Assembly (NCBI GenBank): GCA_934635385.1
Contig: CAKTZI010000021.1
Location: forward strand, 1 to 64,000
Reading direction: 5' to 3'
DNA: 64,000 nt
From: an uncultured Kiritimatiellota bacterium
Lineage (GTDB): Bacteria; Verrucomicrobiota; Kiritimatiellia; RFP12; UBA1067
Shown here: piece by piece, positions 1 to 6,128 of the stretch
Layout of the letters: every line of letters starts with the position of its first letter
Numbering within the stretch: the stretch's first letter is position 1
Program-made: the position numbers and the translations under genes
Notes under the pieces: model-generated
The model's input: the letters and a program-made list of their open reading frames with translations, nothing else
Database searches by the model: none
What the model was told of the DNA's origin: nothing

Positions 1-91
1 TATTTTTTAGCCCGCATTTACTGGGGTCAGACGAGAAATCGGGATAAACTGTCCCGAAAAAACCGGGATAAGGGTGGCATTCCGCCCCCCC

Positions 92-120
92 TTGCGGCAC
101 CATCCGAATTGTGCTACAAT
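92..120 (+). promoter_or_regulatory. Sigma-70-type promoter of the fur-like gene
   Basis: TTGCGG (92-97) and TACAAT (115-120) are separated by exactly 17 bp, placing the start of transcription near 127 and leaving a short leader with GGAG at 141-144 before the ATG at 153. A Fur-family operator could overlap it, but no clear dyad was found. Confidence 0.55.
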
Positions 121-152
121 ATGCGACCAATTCGCAAATTGGAGATTCAGCC

Positions 153-566
153 ATGCGGCGGCAGACATATGAGACGCGGCAGCGCGAGACGCTGTGCGGG
201 TTCTTTCGGGAGAACCCGGACGTCTGCTTTACGCCGCGCGAGCTGGCGGACCGCCTCGGCGCGGCGATGAGCCTGAGCGCCGTCTACCGCAATCTCGCGA
301 GCCTCGCGGCGACGGGCTTCGTCTCCGTGAGCGCCGCGTCCGGCGAGACGACGCGCCGCTACCGCCTGGCGGGGCACGGCCCGTGCGCACGCCATCTGCA
401 TTTCGCCTGCGTGCGCTGCGGCCGCATCGCGCACCTGTCGGAGGCGCAGACGAAGAAGGTCTCCCGGCTGCTGCACGCCGAGGGCCTGTCGCTGGATCTC
501 GCGAAGACGCTCATGCAGGGGACCTGCCCCGCGTGCCGGAGGAAAGTGCCATGCGCCGCTTCGTGA
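153..566 (+). CDS. Fur family metal-responsive repressor (Zur-like)
   Basis: A 137-residue protein with the Fur-family plan: an N-terminal winged helix (about residues 1-75, including the SAVYRNLASL recognition region) and a C-terminal metal-binding and dimerisation half with HLHFACVRCG and CPAC, the paired CxxC motifs of the structural zinc site. The start at 153 is preferred over an upstream in-frame ATG at 111 because GGAG lies 8 bases before it and 111 lies upstream of the predicted transcription start. The gene overlaps the next by 16 bases and heads the zinc-uptake genes, so a zinc-sensing (Zur) role is likely. The metal specificity is inferred from context, not from residues. Confidence 0.85.
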   Translation: MRRQTYETRQRETLCGFFRENPDVCFTPRELADRLGAAMSLSAVYRNLASLAATGFVSVSAASGETTRRYRLAGHGPCARHLHFACVRCGRIAHLSEAQTKKVSRLLHAEGLSLDLAKTLMQGTCPACRRKVPCAAS

Positions 567-880
567 AACAGCTCTTCCGCCCGAACGCCCGGAACCGCAA
601 GGTTCTCTCCGCGCTGTGCGCCGCGTTCCTTCTGGCCGTCCTCGCCCTTTCTTGTCTCTTCGTCGTGGCCGAGGCCGACCACGCCTGCGACGGGCACGAC
701 TGTCCCGTCTGCCAGGAGATGCGGGCGTGCCTCGACAACTTCCAGCTTGTGGGCAGCGCGCTTGGCGGTCATGTCCTCCGCCTGCCCCGGCTCCCCGTCG
801 TCGCCGCAGTCACGCGGTCACACGTCTACCGCGCACCGGCAACCACCCTCCGTTCCCTTTCCGTGAGATTCGATGAATGA
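551..880 (+). CDS. Small membrane protein with a Cys-His cluster
   Basis: A 109-residue protein with a basic N-terminus, one hydrophobic segment (about residues 20-42) and directly after it the motif CDGHDCPVCQ. Short membrane proteins with this H-x-C-x-G-x-D-C-P-x-C type of cluster are found beside zinc-uptake genes in other bacteria. The cluster would lie on the extracytoplasmic side and could bind Zn or another metal. It overlaps the fur-like gene (start at 551, fur stop at 566), implying translational coupling, and is followed by a terminator at 890. Function is unknown; a role in zinc handling is inference. Confidence 0.65.
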   Translation: MRRFVKQLFRPNARNRKVLSALCAAFLLAVLALSCLFVVAEADHACDGHDCPVCQEMRACLDNFQLVGSALGGHVLRLPRLPVVAAVTRSHVYRAPATTLRSLSVRFDE

Positions 881-889
881 GCGTCGGAC

Positions 890-911
890 GAAGCCCCTGC
901 GGGCTTCTTTT
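890..911 (+). terminator. Rho-independent terminator after the fur-like unit
   Basis: GAAGCCC (890-896), loop CTGC, GGGCTTC (901-907), then TTTT: a perfect 7-bp stem plus U-tract between the regulator unit and znuA. It could separate or attenuate the regulator from the transporter. Confidence 0.65.
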
Positions 912-954
912 CATACGACAACTCATTTCATCAATCTCAACAGAAGGAAACACA

Positions 955-1959
955 ATGAAACATCCACTTTTCGTCGTGGCGGCGCTGTCTGCCGCCACGC
1001 TCCTCGCGGCTTCGGCCGCACCCACCTCGGCCGCGCATCCGAAAGATGTCGTCGCGGCCACGTTCCCGGTCGCCGACTGGGCGCGGCAGATCGTCGGTTC
1101 GCACACGAACGACGTGAGGGTCTGCCTGCTCCAGAAGGGCGGCGCAGACCTGCACAGCTACCGTCCCTCGGCGGCGGACGTCGCGCACATCCAGCGCTGC
1201 GACCTCTTCATCCACGTCGGCGGCGAGTCCGACGGCTGGGCGGAGCCGCTGGTCGAGCGGAAGAAGAAGGCGGGGCAGGGCGTCCTCAACTTCATGGAGA
1301 CGCTTCGCGATTCCGTCAAGGCCGAGGAGATCGTCGAAGGCATGCAGGCCGAAGACGACCATGACCACGACCACGCGCACGGGACGGCCGACGATCATGA
1401 CCACGATGACCATGACCATGATCACGACCACGAGGAGGTCGAAAACGACGAGCACGTCTGGCTCTCGCTCCGCTTCGCCGTCCGCCTGGTTGACGCGATG
1501 GCCGCGCAGATCGCCGCGCTCGACCCCGCCCATGCCGCCGACTACCGCGCGAACGCCGCCGCCTACACGGCGAAGCTGCGCGAGCTGGACGCACGCTATG
1601 CGCAGACGGTCGCGAAGGCCGCGCGCAAGACCGTCCTCTTCGCCGACCGCTTCCCGTTCCGCTACCTGGTCGAGGACTACGGGCTGAAGTACTACGCCGC
1701 GTTCGTCGGCTGCTCGGCCGAGAGCGAGGCGAGCTTCAAGACCGTCGCGTTCCTCGCCGCGAAGGTCGACGAGCTCCACCTGCCGTGCGTCCTGACGCTG
1801 GAGGGGTCCGGGAAGAAGATCGCCGAGACCGTCCTGCGCGTCAGCCGCGCGAAAGGCGTGCGCATCCGCGCCGTGGACTCGCTGCAGTCCGGTACACCGC
1901 GCGACTACCTGGCAGCGATGTCCGCCAATCTGGCGGTCTTCGCCGACGCGCTCAACTGA
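955..1959 (+). CDS. znuA: Zinc ABC transporter, substrate-binding protein
   Basis: A 334-residue periplasmic zinc-binding protein (cluster A-I). A signal peptide covers about residues 1-27. The ADLHSY motif (near residue 66) and NDEHVW (near 167) supply zinc ligands, and a histidine/aspartate-rich loop (about 134-162) is typical of high-affinity zinc binders. The usual third histidine region reads FADRFPFRYL, a variant lacking that histidine that I recall from a gut-bacterial subfamily with a nearby GCSAESEASF motif. The start at 955 follows AGAAGGA at 942-948. It precedes znuC by 11 bases and delivers Zn(II) to ZnuBC. Confidence 0.9.
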   Translation: MKHPLFVVAALSAATLLAASAAPTSAAHPKDVVAATFPVADWARQIVGSHTNDVRVCLLQKGGADLHSYRPSAADVAHIQRCDLFIHVGGESDGWAEPLVERKKKAGQGVLNFMETLRDSVKAEEIVEGMQAEDDHDHDHAHGTADDHDHDDHDHDHDHEEVENDEHVWLSLRFAVRLVDAMAAQIAALDPAHAADYRANAAAYTAKLRELDARYAQTVAKAARKTVLFADRFPFRYLVEDYGLKYYAAFVGCSAESEASFKTVAFLAAKVDELHLPCVLTLEGSGKKIAETVLRVSRAKGVRIRAVDSLQSGTPRDYLAAMSANLAVFADALN

Positions 1960-1970
1960 CGGAGGCCGAC

Positions 1971-2618
1971 ATGGACCTGCTTTCCTGCACGAACCTCCGG
2001 TTCGGGTATGCGGGGCAGCTTTCGTTCGCCTGCCCGGACTTCACCGTCCGGGCGGGCGGCACGCTCCGCATCGCCGGGCCAAACGGAACCGGCAAGACCA
2101 CGCTTCTGCGTGTGCTGGCCGGGCTGTTGACGCCGTTCGGCGGCGAAATCGTCCGCGCGCCGGAACTCGCGCGCGGCGGCATCGGCTACCTGCCCCAGCG
2201 CTCGCCGCTTCAGGACGACTTCCCGGCGACCGTCCGGGAGATCGTCCTCTCGGGCTGCCAGGCGCTCCGGGGGTGGCGTCCGTGCTATTCGCGGCACGAG
2301 CGCGACCTCGCCTGCGCGGCCCTGCACGCCTTCGACGCGACGGACCTCGTCTCGCGCTCCTATCGCGACCTCTCGGGCGGACAGCGCCAACGCGTCCTCC
2401 TGGCGCGGGCGATCGCCGCGCCGCGCCGGCTCCTGCTCCTGGACGAGCCGACGACGGGACTGGACGACCGCGCGGTCGGCGACCTGCGGGACGTTCTGTC
2501 GCGCCTCCAGGCCCGCGGCACGGCGCTGGTCGTCGTCACGCACGACGAGTCGCTGCTGGGCGGCGCGTCCGTGCCGACCATCCGCATCCGGCGGGAGGAA
2601 GGAGCGCACCATGGCTGA
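1971..2618 (+). CDS. znuC: Zinc ABC transporter, ATP-binding protein
   Basis: A 215-residue ABC ATPase with Walker A GPNGTGKTT (about residue 38), signature LSGGQRQRV, Walker B LLLLDEPTTGLD and H-loop VVTHD. It is slightly short for the family. The start at 1971 follows GGAGG (1961-1965); longer upstream ORF sequence belongs to another frame over znuA. It overlaps znuB by 8 bases, so the two are translationally coupled. It energises zinc import with ZnuA and ZnuB at the inner membrane. Confidence 0.9.
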   Translation: MDLLSCTNLRFGYAGQLSFACPDFTVRAGGTLRIAGPNGTGKTTLLRVLAGLLTPFGGEIVRAPELARGGIGYLPQRSPLQDDFPATVREIVLSGCQALRGWRPCYSRHERDLACAALHAFDATDLVSRSYRDLSGGQRQRVLLARAIAAPRRLLLLDEPTTGLDDRAVGDLRDVLSRLQARGTALVVVTHDESLLGGASVPTIRIRREEGAHHG

Positions 2619-3450
2619 CTCGCTCGTCGATTACCTCGGCTACCCGTTTGTCCGCCACGCGCTCCTCGTGGGGACGCTCGTCGCCGTCTCGGCCGCGCTT
2701 CTTGGCGTGCCGCTCGTCCTGCGCCGTCTCTCCAACATGGGGGACGGACTCTCCCACGTCGCGTTCGCGGCGCTGACGGTCGGGAGCGCCGCCCACCTGG
2801 CCGGCGGACTCGTCTCGTCCCTCGTCGCCACGTCCATCTGCGCCGTCGTCCTGCTGGGCGTCTCGCGGCGCACGCGGACGAAGGGCGACGCGGCGCTTGC
2901 GATGCTCTCGTCCGGCATGCTGGCCGTCGGCTACCTCGTCGCGAACCTCGCGCCGCCGTCGGCGAACGTCTCGGGCGACGTCTGCACGACGCTCTTCGGC
3001 TCGGTCTCCATCTTGACGCTCTCGGATGCCGACATCTGGGCGTGTTCGGGGCTTTCGGTCGCCGTCGTCGCCTTTTGCGCGTGGACGCACCACCAGAGTC
3101 TGGAGTACGCCTTCGACGAGGACTTCGCGCGGGTCGAGGGCGGACATGTTCGCCTCTACAACGTCCTCTCCGCCCTCGTCGTCGCGGTCGTCGTCTCGGT
3201 GGCGATCCGCCTCGTGGGGGCGCTTCTCGTCTCGGCGCTGCTCGTCTTCCCGGCGGCCTCGGCCCTGCGGCTCTTCAGGTCGTATCGGGCCGTCGTCGTC
3301 TTCGCCGCGCTCCTCGCCGGCGCGACCGCCCTTGGCGGAATCCTCGTCTCGGTGCTGGCCGGGACGCCCGTCGGCGCGACGGTCATCGCGATGGACCTGC
3401 TGGCGTTCGCGGCGTGCTGGCTGGCGGGACGGAGAGGAGGTCGGACATGA
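2611..3450 (+). CDS. znuB: Zinc ABC transporter, permease
   Basis: A 279-residue integral membrane protein of the ABC-3 (metal permease) family with about eight hydrophobic segments. The MGDGLSHVAFAAL stretch near residue 46 is characteristic of ZnuB/MntB-type permeases. The start overlaps the end of znuC and the stop overlaps the next gene by 4 bases, so it sits inside a tight operon. It forms the membrane channel for zinc. Confidence 0.9.
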   Translation: MADSLVDYLGYPFVRHALLVGTLVAVSAALLGVPLVLRRLSNMGDGLSHVAFAALTVGSAAHLAGGLVSSLVATSICAVVLLGVSRRTRTKGDAALAMLSSGMLAVGYLVANLAPPSANVSGDVCTTLFGSVSILTLSDADIWACSGLSVAVVAFCAWTHHQSLEYAFDEDFARVEGGHVRLYNVLSALVVAVVVSVAIRLVGALLVSALLVFPAASALRLFRSYRAVVVFAALLAGATALGGILVSVLAGTPVGATVIAMDLLAFAACWLAGRRGGRT

Positions 3451-3923
3451 CGCTTACGCAGCTGACGAAGGGGCTGCTGGTTTCCGTTGTCGGCAGCGTC
3501 GCGGCCTATGTCCTCCTGAGCGGCATGGCCCGCATCGCCGAGCCGAGCGACTTGCCGACGCCTGATCCGCCCGTCGACGTCGACTTCACCCGGCTCAATC
3601 GGACGTTCCGTGACGTGCGCCTGTTTGAGTTCCGGCAGGACCCGTCGGCGTTCAGGGGACGGCGCGTCCGCCTGTGCGGCTTCGCCATTCGGGCAAAGGA
3701 CGAGCGGGGGCGGACGCACCACGGGTTGAAGGTCTTCGACCGAGGCGGCTGCTGTCCACTCTTCATCATCGAGTACCTGCCCGCCGGGACGAACGCGCCG
3801 CCGTTCAACGGCGAACGCATCCTGGTCGACGGCGACGTCCTGTGCCCCGCGCCCAAGGAGGCGTTCAGCGCCGCCGTCGTCAGCAACGCGACCGTCACGA
3901 CGCTGAACACGTTCGCATTCTGA
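3447..3923 (+). CDS. Membrane-anchored OB-fold-like protein of the zinc operon
   Basis: A 158-residue protein with an N-terminal transmembrane segment (about residues 8-27) and an extracytoplasmic domain with alternating beta patterns such as GRRVRLCGFAIR and RILVDGDVL, reminiscent of small OB-fold domains. It has cysteines in LCGF and GGCCPLF. The start at 3447 has GGAGAGGAGG upstream and overlaps znuB by 4 bases, so it is cotranscribed with the transporter. No precise family was recognised. A periplasmic role linked to zinc delivery is possible but only suggested by position. Confidence 0.6.
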   Translation: MTLTQLTKGLLVSVVGSVAAYVLLSGMARIAEPSDLPTPDPPVDVDFTRLNRTFRDVRLFEFRQDPSAFRGRRVRLCGFAIRAKDERGRTHHGLKVFDRGGCCPLFIIEYLPAGTNAPPFNGERILVDGDVLCPAPKEAFSAAVVSNATVTTLNTFAF

Positions 3924-3961
3924 CGCGGGGACAAGGGCCTCGCTTTCATCAGATTATGATT

Positions 3962-3987
3962 TTGCCTCTCTCAACATATGGAGGCAA
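3962..3987. promoter_or_regulatory. Inverted repeat upstream of the beta-barrel gene
   Basis: TTGCCTC (3962-3968) and GAGGCAA (3981-3987) form a perfect 7-bp dyad with a 12-base centre, 42 bases before the ATG at 4029. No T-run follows, so an operator or mRNA hairpin is more likely than a terminator. Confidence 0.3.
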
Positions 3988-4028
3988 CGTAAACAACAAA
4001 AAGAAACAGACAAAAAAGGAAAAGACAA

Positions 4029-4943
4029 ATGAAGACAAGATACATCATGACAACGATCGCCTGTGCCGCCGCGCTCTGCGGCAGCGTTCGGGCGGAAACG
4101 GAAACGAAAGAATCCGAAGCGCAAGGCCTCAACTGGGCCATGGGCGAAGGGGTGACGTTCGGCGAGACCTCAATCGTCTCGGCGGAAGTCGGCCTCGCGG
4201 TCGACTCGAAGTTCATGAGCTACGGCCTCGTGGACAACAACGACCCGATCCTCACCCCGTCGGCGGCGCTCACGTTCTTCGACTGGGTGACGTTCAGCGT
4301 CGAGTCGATCTTCGACACCACGCGCTACGGCGAAAAGGCCGGCTACCGCGATCATGCCTTCCGCTATCAGGAACTCGACCCTGGCGTGGCGATCGGCCAT
4401 GCGTTCGGGCCGGACGAAGGGCTGCCGACGACGATCGAGTTCGAGCTCGGCTACACGTATGAGCAGCATCCTAGGATCGTCGATGACGACACGCAGTTCC
4501 TCACGTTCTCGATCGGACTGCCTGACCTCTGGTTCGAGCCGACGTTCTCCTACGAGCGCGACATCGACCGCGACGAGGGCACCTACCTCAACCTCGAAAT
4601 CGGCCACACGTTCTCGGTTGTCGAAGGAAAGGAAGAGGGCGATGACGACATTCTCTCGTTCCGCGTCTCCCTCGCGCAGGGCTGGGGCGACCAGCGCCGC
4701 GTGACGGCCTACCTCGGCGAGGCCGGCGACGGCTACGACGAGGCGTGTCTCATGGACACCTGCCTCAAGGGCGAGCTGACGTGGAACATCACGGACGGCG
4801 TTTCGCTCGGCGCGTACCTCGCCTATTCCGACTACCTCTTCGACTCGTCGGCGCGCAGCTGCGCACGGGCCTACGAGGCGACGGGGGAGTACACGGACAG
4901 CTACAACCTCGTCACGGGCGTTTCGCTTGCCGTCGCGTTCTGA
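4029..4943 (+). CDS. Putative outer-membrane beta-barrel protein
   Basis: A 304-residue protein with a signal peptide (about residues 1-22, ending SVRA) followed by a region rich in alternating hydrophobic/polar strands with aromatic girdles (SFELGYTYEQ-like patterns, WVTFSVESIF) and a terminal strand ending in Phe (VSLAVAF), as expected for an outer-membrane barrel. It resembles porin-like proteins of the TorF or generic OM-barrel type. Its placement 105 bases after the zinc operon suggests an outer-membrane partner for metal uptake, but separate regulation is possible because of the gap and dyad upstream. Confidence 0.6.
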   Translation: MKTRYIMTTIACAAALCGSVRAETETKESEAQGLNWAMGEGVTFGETSIVSAEVGLAVDSKFMSYGLVDNNDPILTPSAALTFFDWVTFSVESIFDTTRYGEKAGYRDHAFRYQELDPGVAIGHAFGPDEGLPTTIEFELGYTYEQHPRIVDDDTQFLTFSIGLPDLWFEPTFSYERDIDRDEGTYLNLEIGHTFSVVEGKEEGDDDILSFRVSLAQGWGDQRRVTAYLGEAGDGYDEACLMDTCLKGELTWNITDGVSLGAYLAYSDYLFDSSARSCARAYEATGEYTDSYNLVTGVSLAVAF

Positions 4944-5027
4944 TTCGGCGCTGTGGTCGTCCAGACGGCCAAACCCTCACTCCACGCAAAATGTTTGGTG
5001 GGGGCGAAAGCCCTGCACCCGTCTTGG

Positions 5028-5067
5028 GCGGCTACCCCCGCATTTATATAAATGCGGGGGTAGCCGC
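5028..5067. repeat. Long palindrome, GCATTTATATAAATGC family, copy 1
   Basis: A perfect 40-bp palindrome with core GCATTTATATAAATGC (5040-5055) and arms containing GGCTACCCCC. It lies in the 211-base convergent gap between the beta-barrel gene and the NTF2-like gene. Five more copies occur in the window. Confidence 0.85.
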
Positions 5068-5154
5068 GTCGTGGGGGAACTGATGGGCTGGACTCTTCTC
5101 CAGCCACAGTATCGATGAGGTGTACATGACCACATCAGGCAGTCCGTGCCTCCC

Positions 5155-5538
5155 TCACTTCGTGACGGTATTCGAGTTCTGGTTGTACGCCTTGGCAACG
5201 CACTTCCACTGTCCGTCGATCTTGAGGAGAAGAAGGACGTCTGTGAAGTCGATTGTGCCTCCCCAGCCCTCTTCGAGCACGCGGACGACGGCAAGTGTCT
5301 CTTCCAGTTCAAGGACGTCAATCCTCGTCTTGAATTCCTTGCCGGCGCCGACGGTGTCAACATTGCGGTAGAACTGCTCGATGCTGCCGCGCTCGAGCTT
5401 GCCGTTGAGGAAGCCGAACAGGCAGGCGTCCACGGTGAACAACTCCTTTGCGTAAGCGCTGTTGCCCTCGGCGACGCTGCGGGTGAACTTCGACGCGGCC
5501 TCCACGACGGCGTTGTAGTCTTCGATCTTCGATCTCAT
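5155..5538 (-). CDS. NTF2-like / SnoaL-like small protein
   Basis: A 127-residue protein whose pattern (long first helix, EGNSAYAKELFTVDACLFGFLNGKLERG, then strands ending in WKCVAKAYNQ) matches the putative lumazine-binding subgroup of the NTF2-like cone fold. No catalytic residues can be assigned. The start at 5538 (MRSKIEDY) is chosen because AAAGGA lies upstream and the longer in-frame ORF runs through the promoter region. It is divergent from an HxlR regulator with a shared control region at 5610-5642, so it is a likely target of that regulator. Confidence 0.65.
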   Translation of the reverse strand: MRSKIEDYNAVVEAASKFTRSVAEGNSAYAKELFTVDACLFGFLNGKLERGSIEQFYRNVDTVGAGKEFKTRIDVLELEETLAVVRVLEEGWGGTIDFTDVLLLLKIDGQWKCVAKAYNQNSNTVTK

Positions 5539-5609
5539 TTTCGCGTTCCTTTCTTTCCGATTCGGTTTGTATTCCTGTGTTTCGACGTGGCTTTCTCGCC
5601 ACTTGTGGA

Positions 5610-5642
5610 AACGGGCGAATGATACTATAATATACGCCCGTT
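5610..5642. promoter_or_regulatory. Divergent promoter region with an 8-bp dyad
   Basis: AACGGGCG (5610-5617) and CGCCCGTT (5635-5642) flank an AT-rich centre carrying TATAAT-like sequence. A TATACT -10 for the HxlR gene lies at 5667-5672. The layout suggests an operator for HxlR controlling both directions. Confidence 0.4.
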
Positions 5643-5697
5643 GAGCAAGTAGGCACAATAAAGTGCTATACTACCCTTTCTGAAAGCAAGGAGTGCG

Positions 5698-6075
5698 ATG
5701 ACAAAGAAGGAACTTGAAGGATTCCACTGCACCGTCGAGGCCGCGATGGCGGTCATGGGCGGGAAGTACAAGGCCATCATCATCTGGTGGCTCAACGAGC
5801 GTGCCGTGATGCGGTTCAGCGAGCTTCAGCGGGCGATTCCGCAGGCGACGGCGAAGATGCTCAGCCAGCAGCTCCGCGAGATGGAGGCGGATGCGCTGGT
5901 TGTCCGCAAGGTCTATCCCGTCGTGCCACCCAAGACGGAATACCGCCTTGCGCCATTCGGCAAGAGCGCCGCCAGGATCGTCCTCGCCATGGACACATGG
6001 AGCAACGCCTACTACAGGCACTTCGGCGCCACGCCCCCCTGCGACGATGCCGAACTGATAAACAAGTCGAGATGA
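5698..6075 (+). CDS. HxlR family transcriptional regulator
   Basis: A 125-residue winged-helix protein with the HxlR signature: MGGKYKAIIIWWL, a FSELQRAIPQATAKMLSQQL recognition helix region and EADALVVRKVYPVVPPKTEY for the wing. An AAGGAG sequence (5688-5693) precedes the ATG. HxlR proteins sense small electrophiles, redox state or aromatic compounds; which signal applies here is unknown. It is divergent from the NTF2-like gene, its most likely target. Confidence 0.9.
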   Translation: MTKKELEGFHCTVEAAMAVMGGKYKAIIIWWLNERAVMRFSELQRAIPQATAKMLSQQLREMEADALVVRKVYPVVPPKTEYRLAPFGKSAARIVLAMDTWSNAYYRHFGATPPCDDAELINKSR

Positions 6076-6100
6076 CAGGATTGTGCAGATCGCCGCCATT

Positions 6101-6127
6101 CGGGAAGGACGGGCTTGTCGCGATGCC
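6101..6127. repeat. Degenerate GGGAGGG-type REP element
   Basis: GGGAAGGACGGGCTTGTCGCGATGCC resembles the REP family defined elsewhere in the window (GGGAGGG head, CTTGT loop) but its stem is imperfect. It sits in the short convergent gap between the HxlR gene and the TOTE gene. Confidence 0.35.
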
Positions 6128-6128
6128 T

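Noticed and set aside
40..62. Terminator-like CGGGA/TCCCG hairpin at the left edge
   Set aside because: Only a 5-bp stem followed by A rather than T on the plus strand, and no A-run before it for the minus strand.
194..550. Long plus-strand frame upstream of the small membrane protein
   Set aside because: It overlaps the fur-like gene in another frame; only the part from 551 shows a signal-anchor protein with a plausible start.
937..1779. Long minus-strand ORF over znuA
   Set aside because: It is the reverse shadow of a GC-rich coding region; its valine-rich stretch is the complement of the His/Asp loop.
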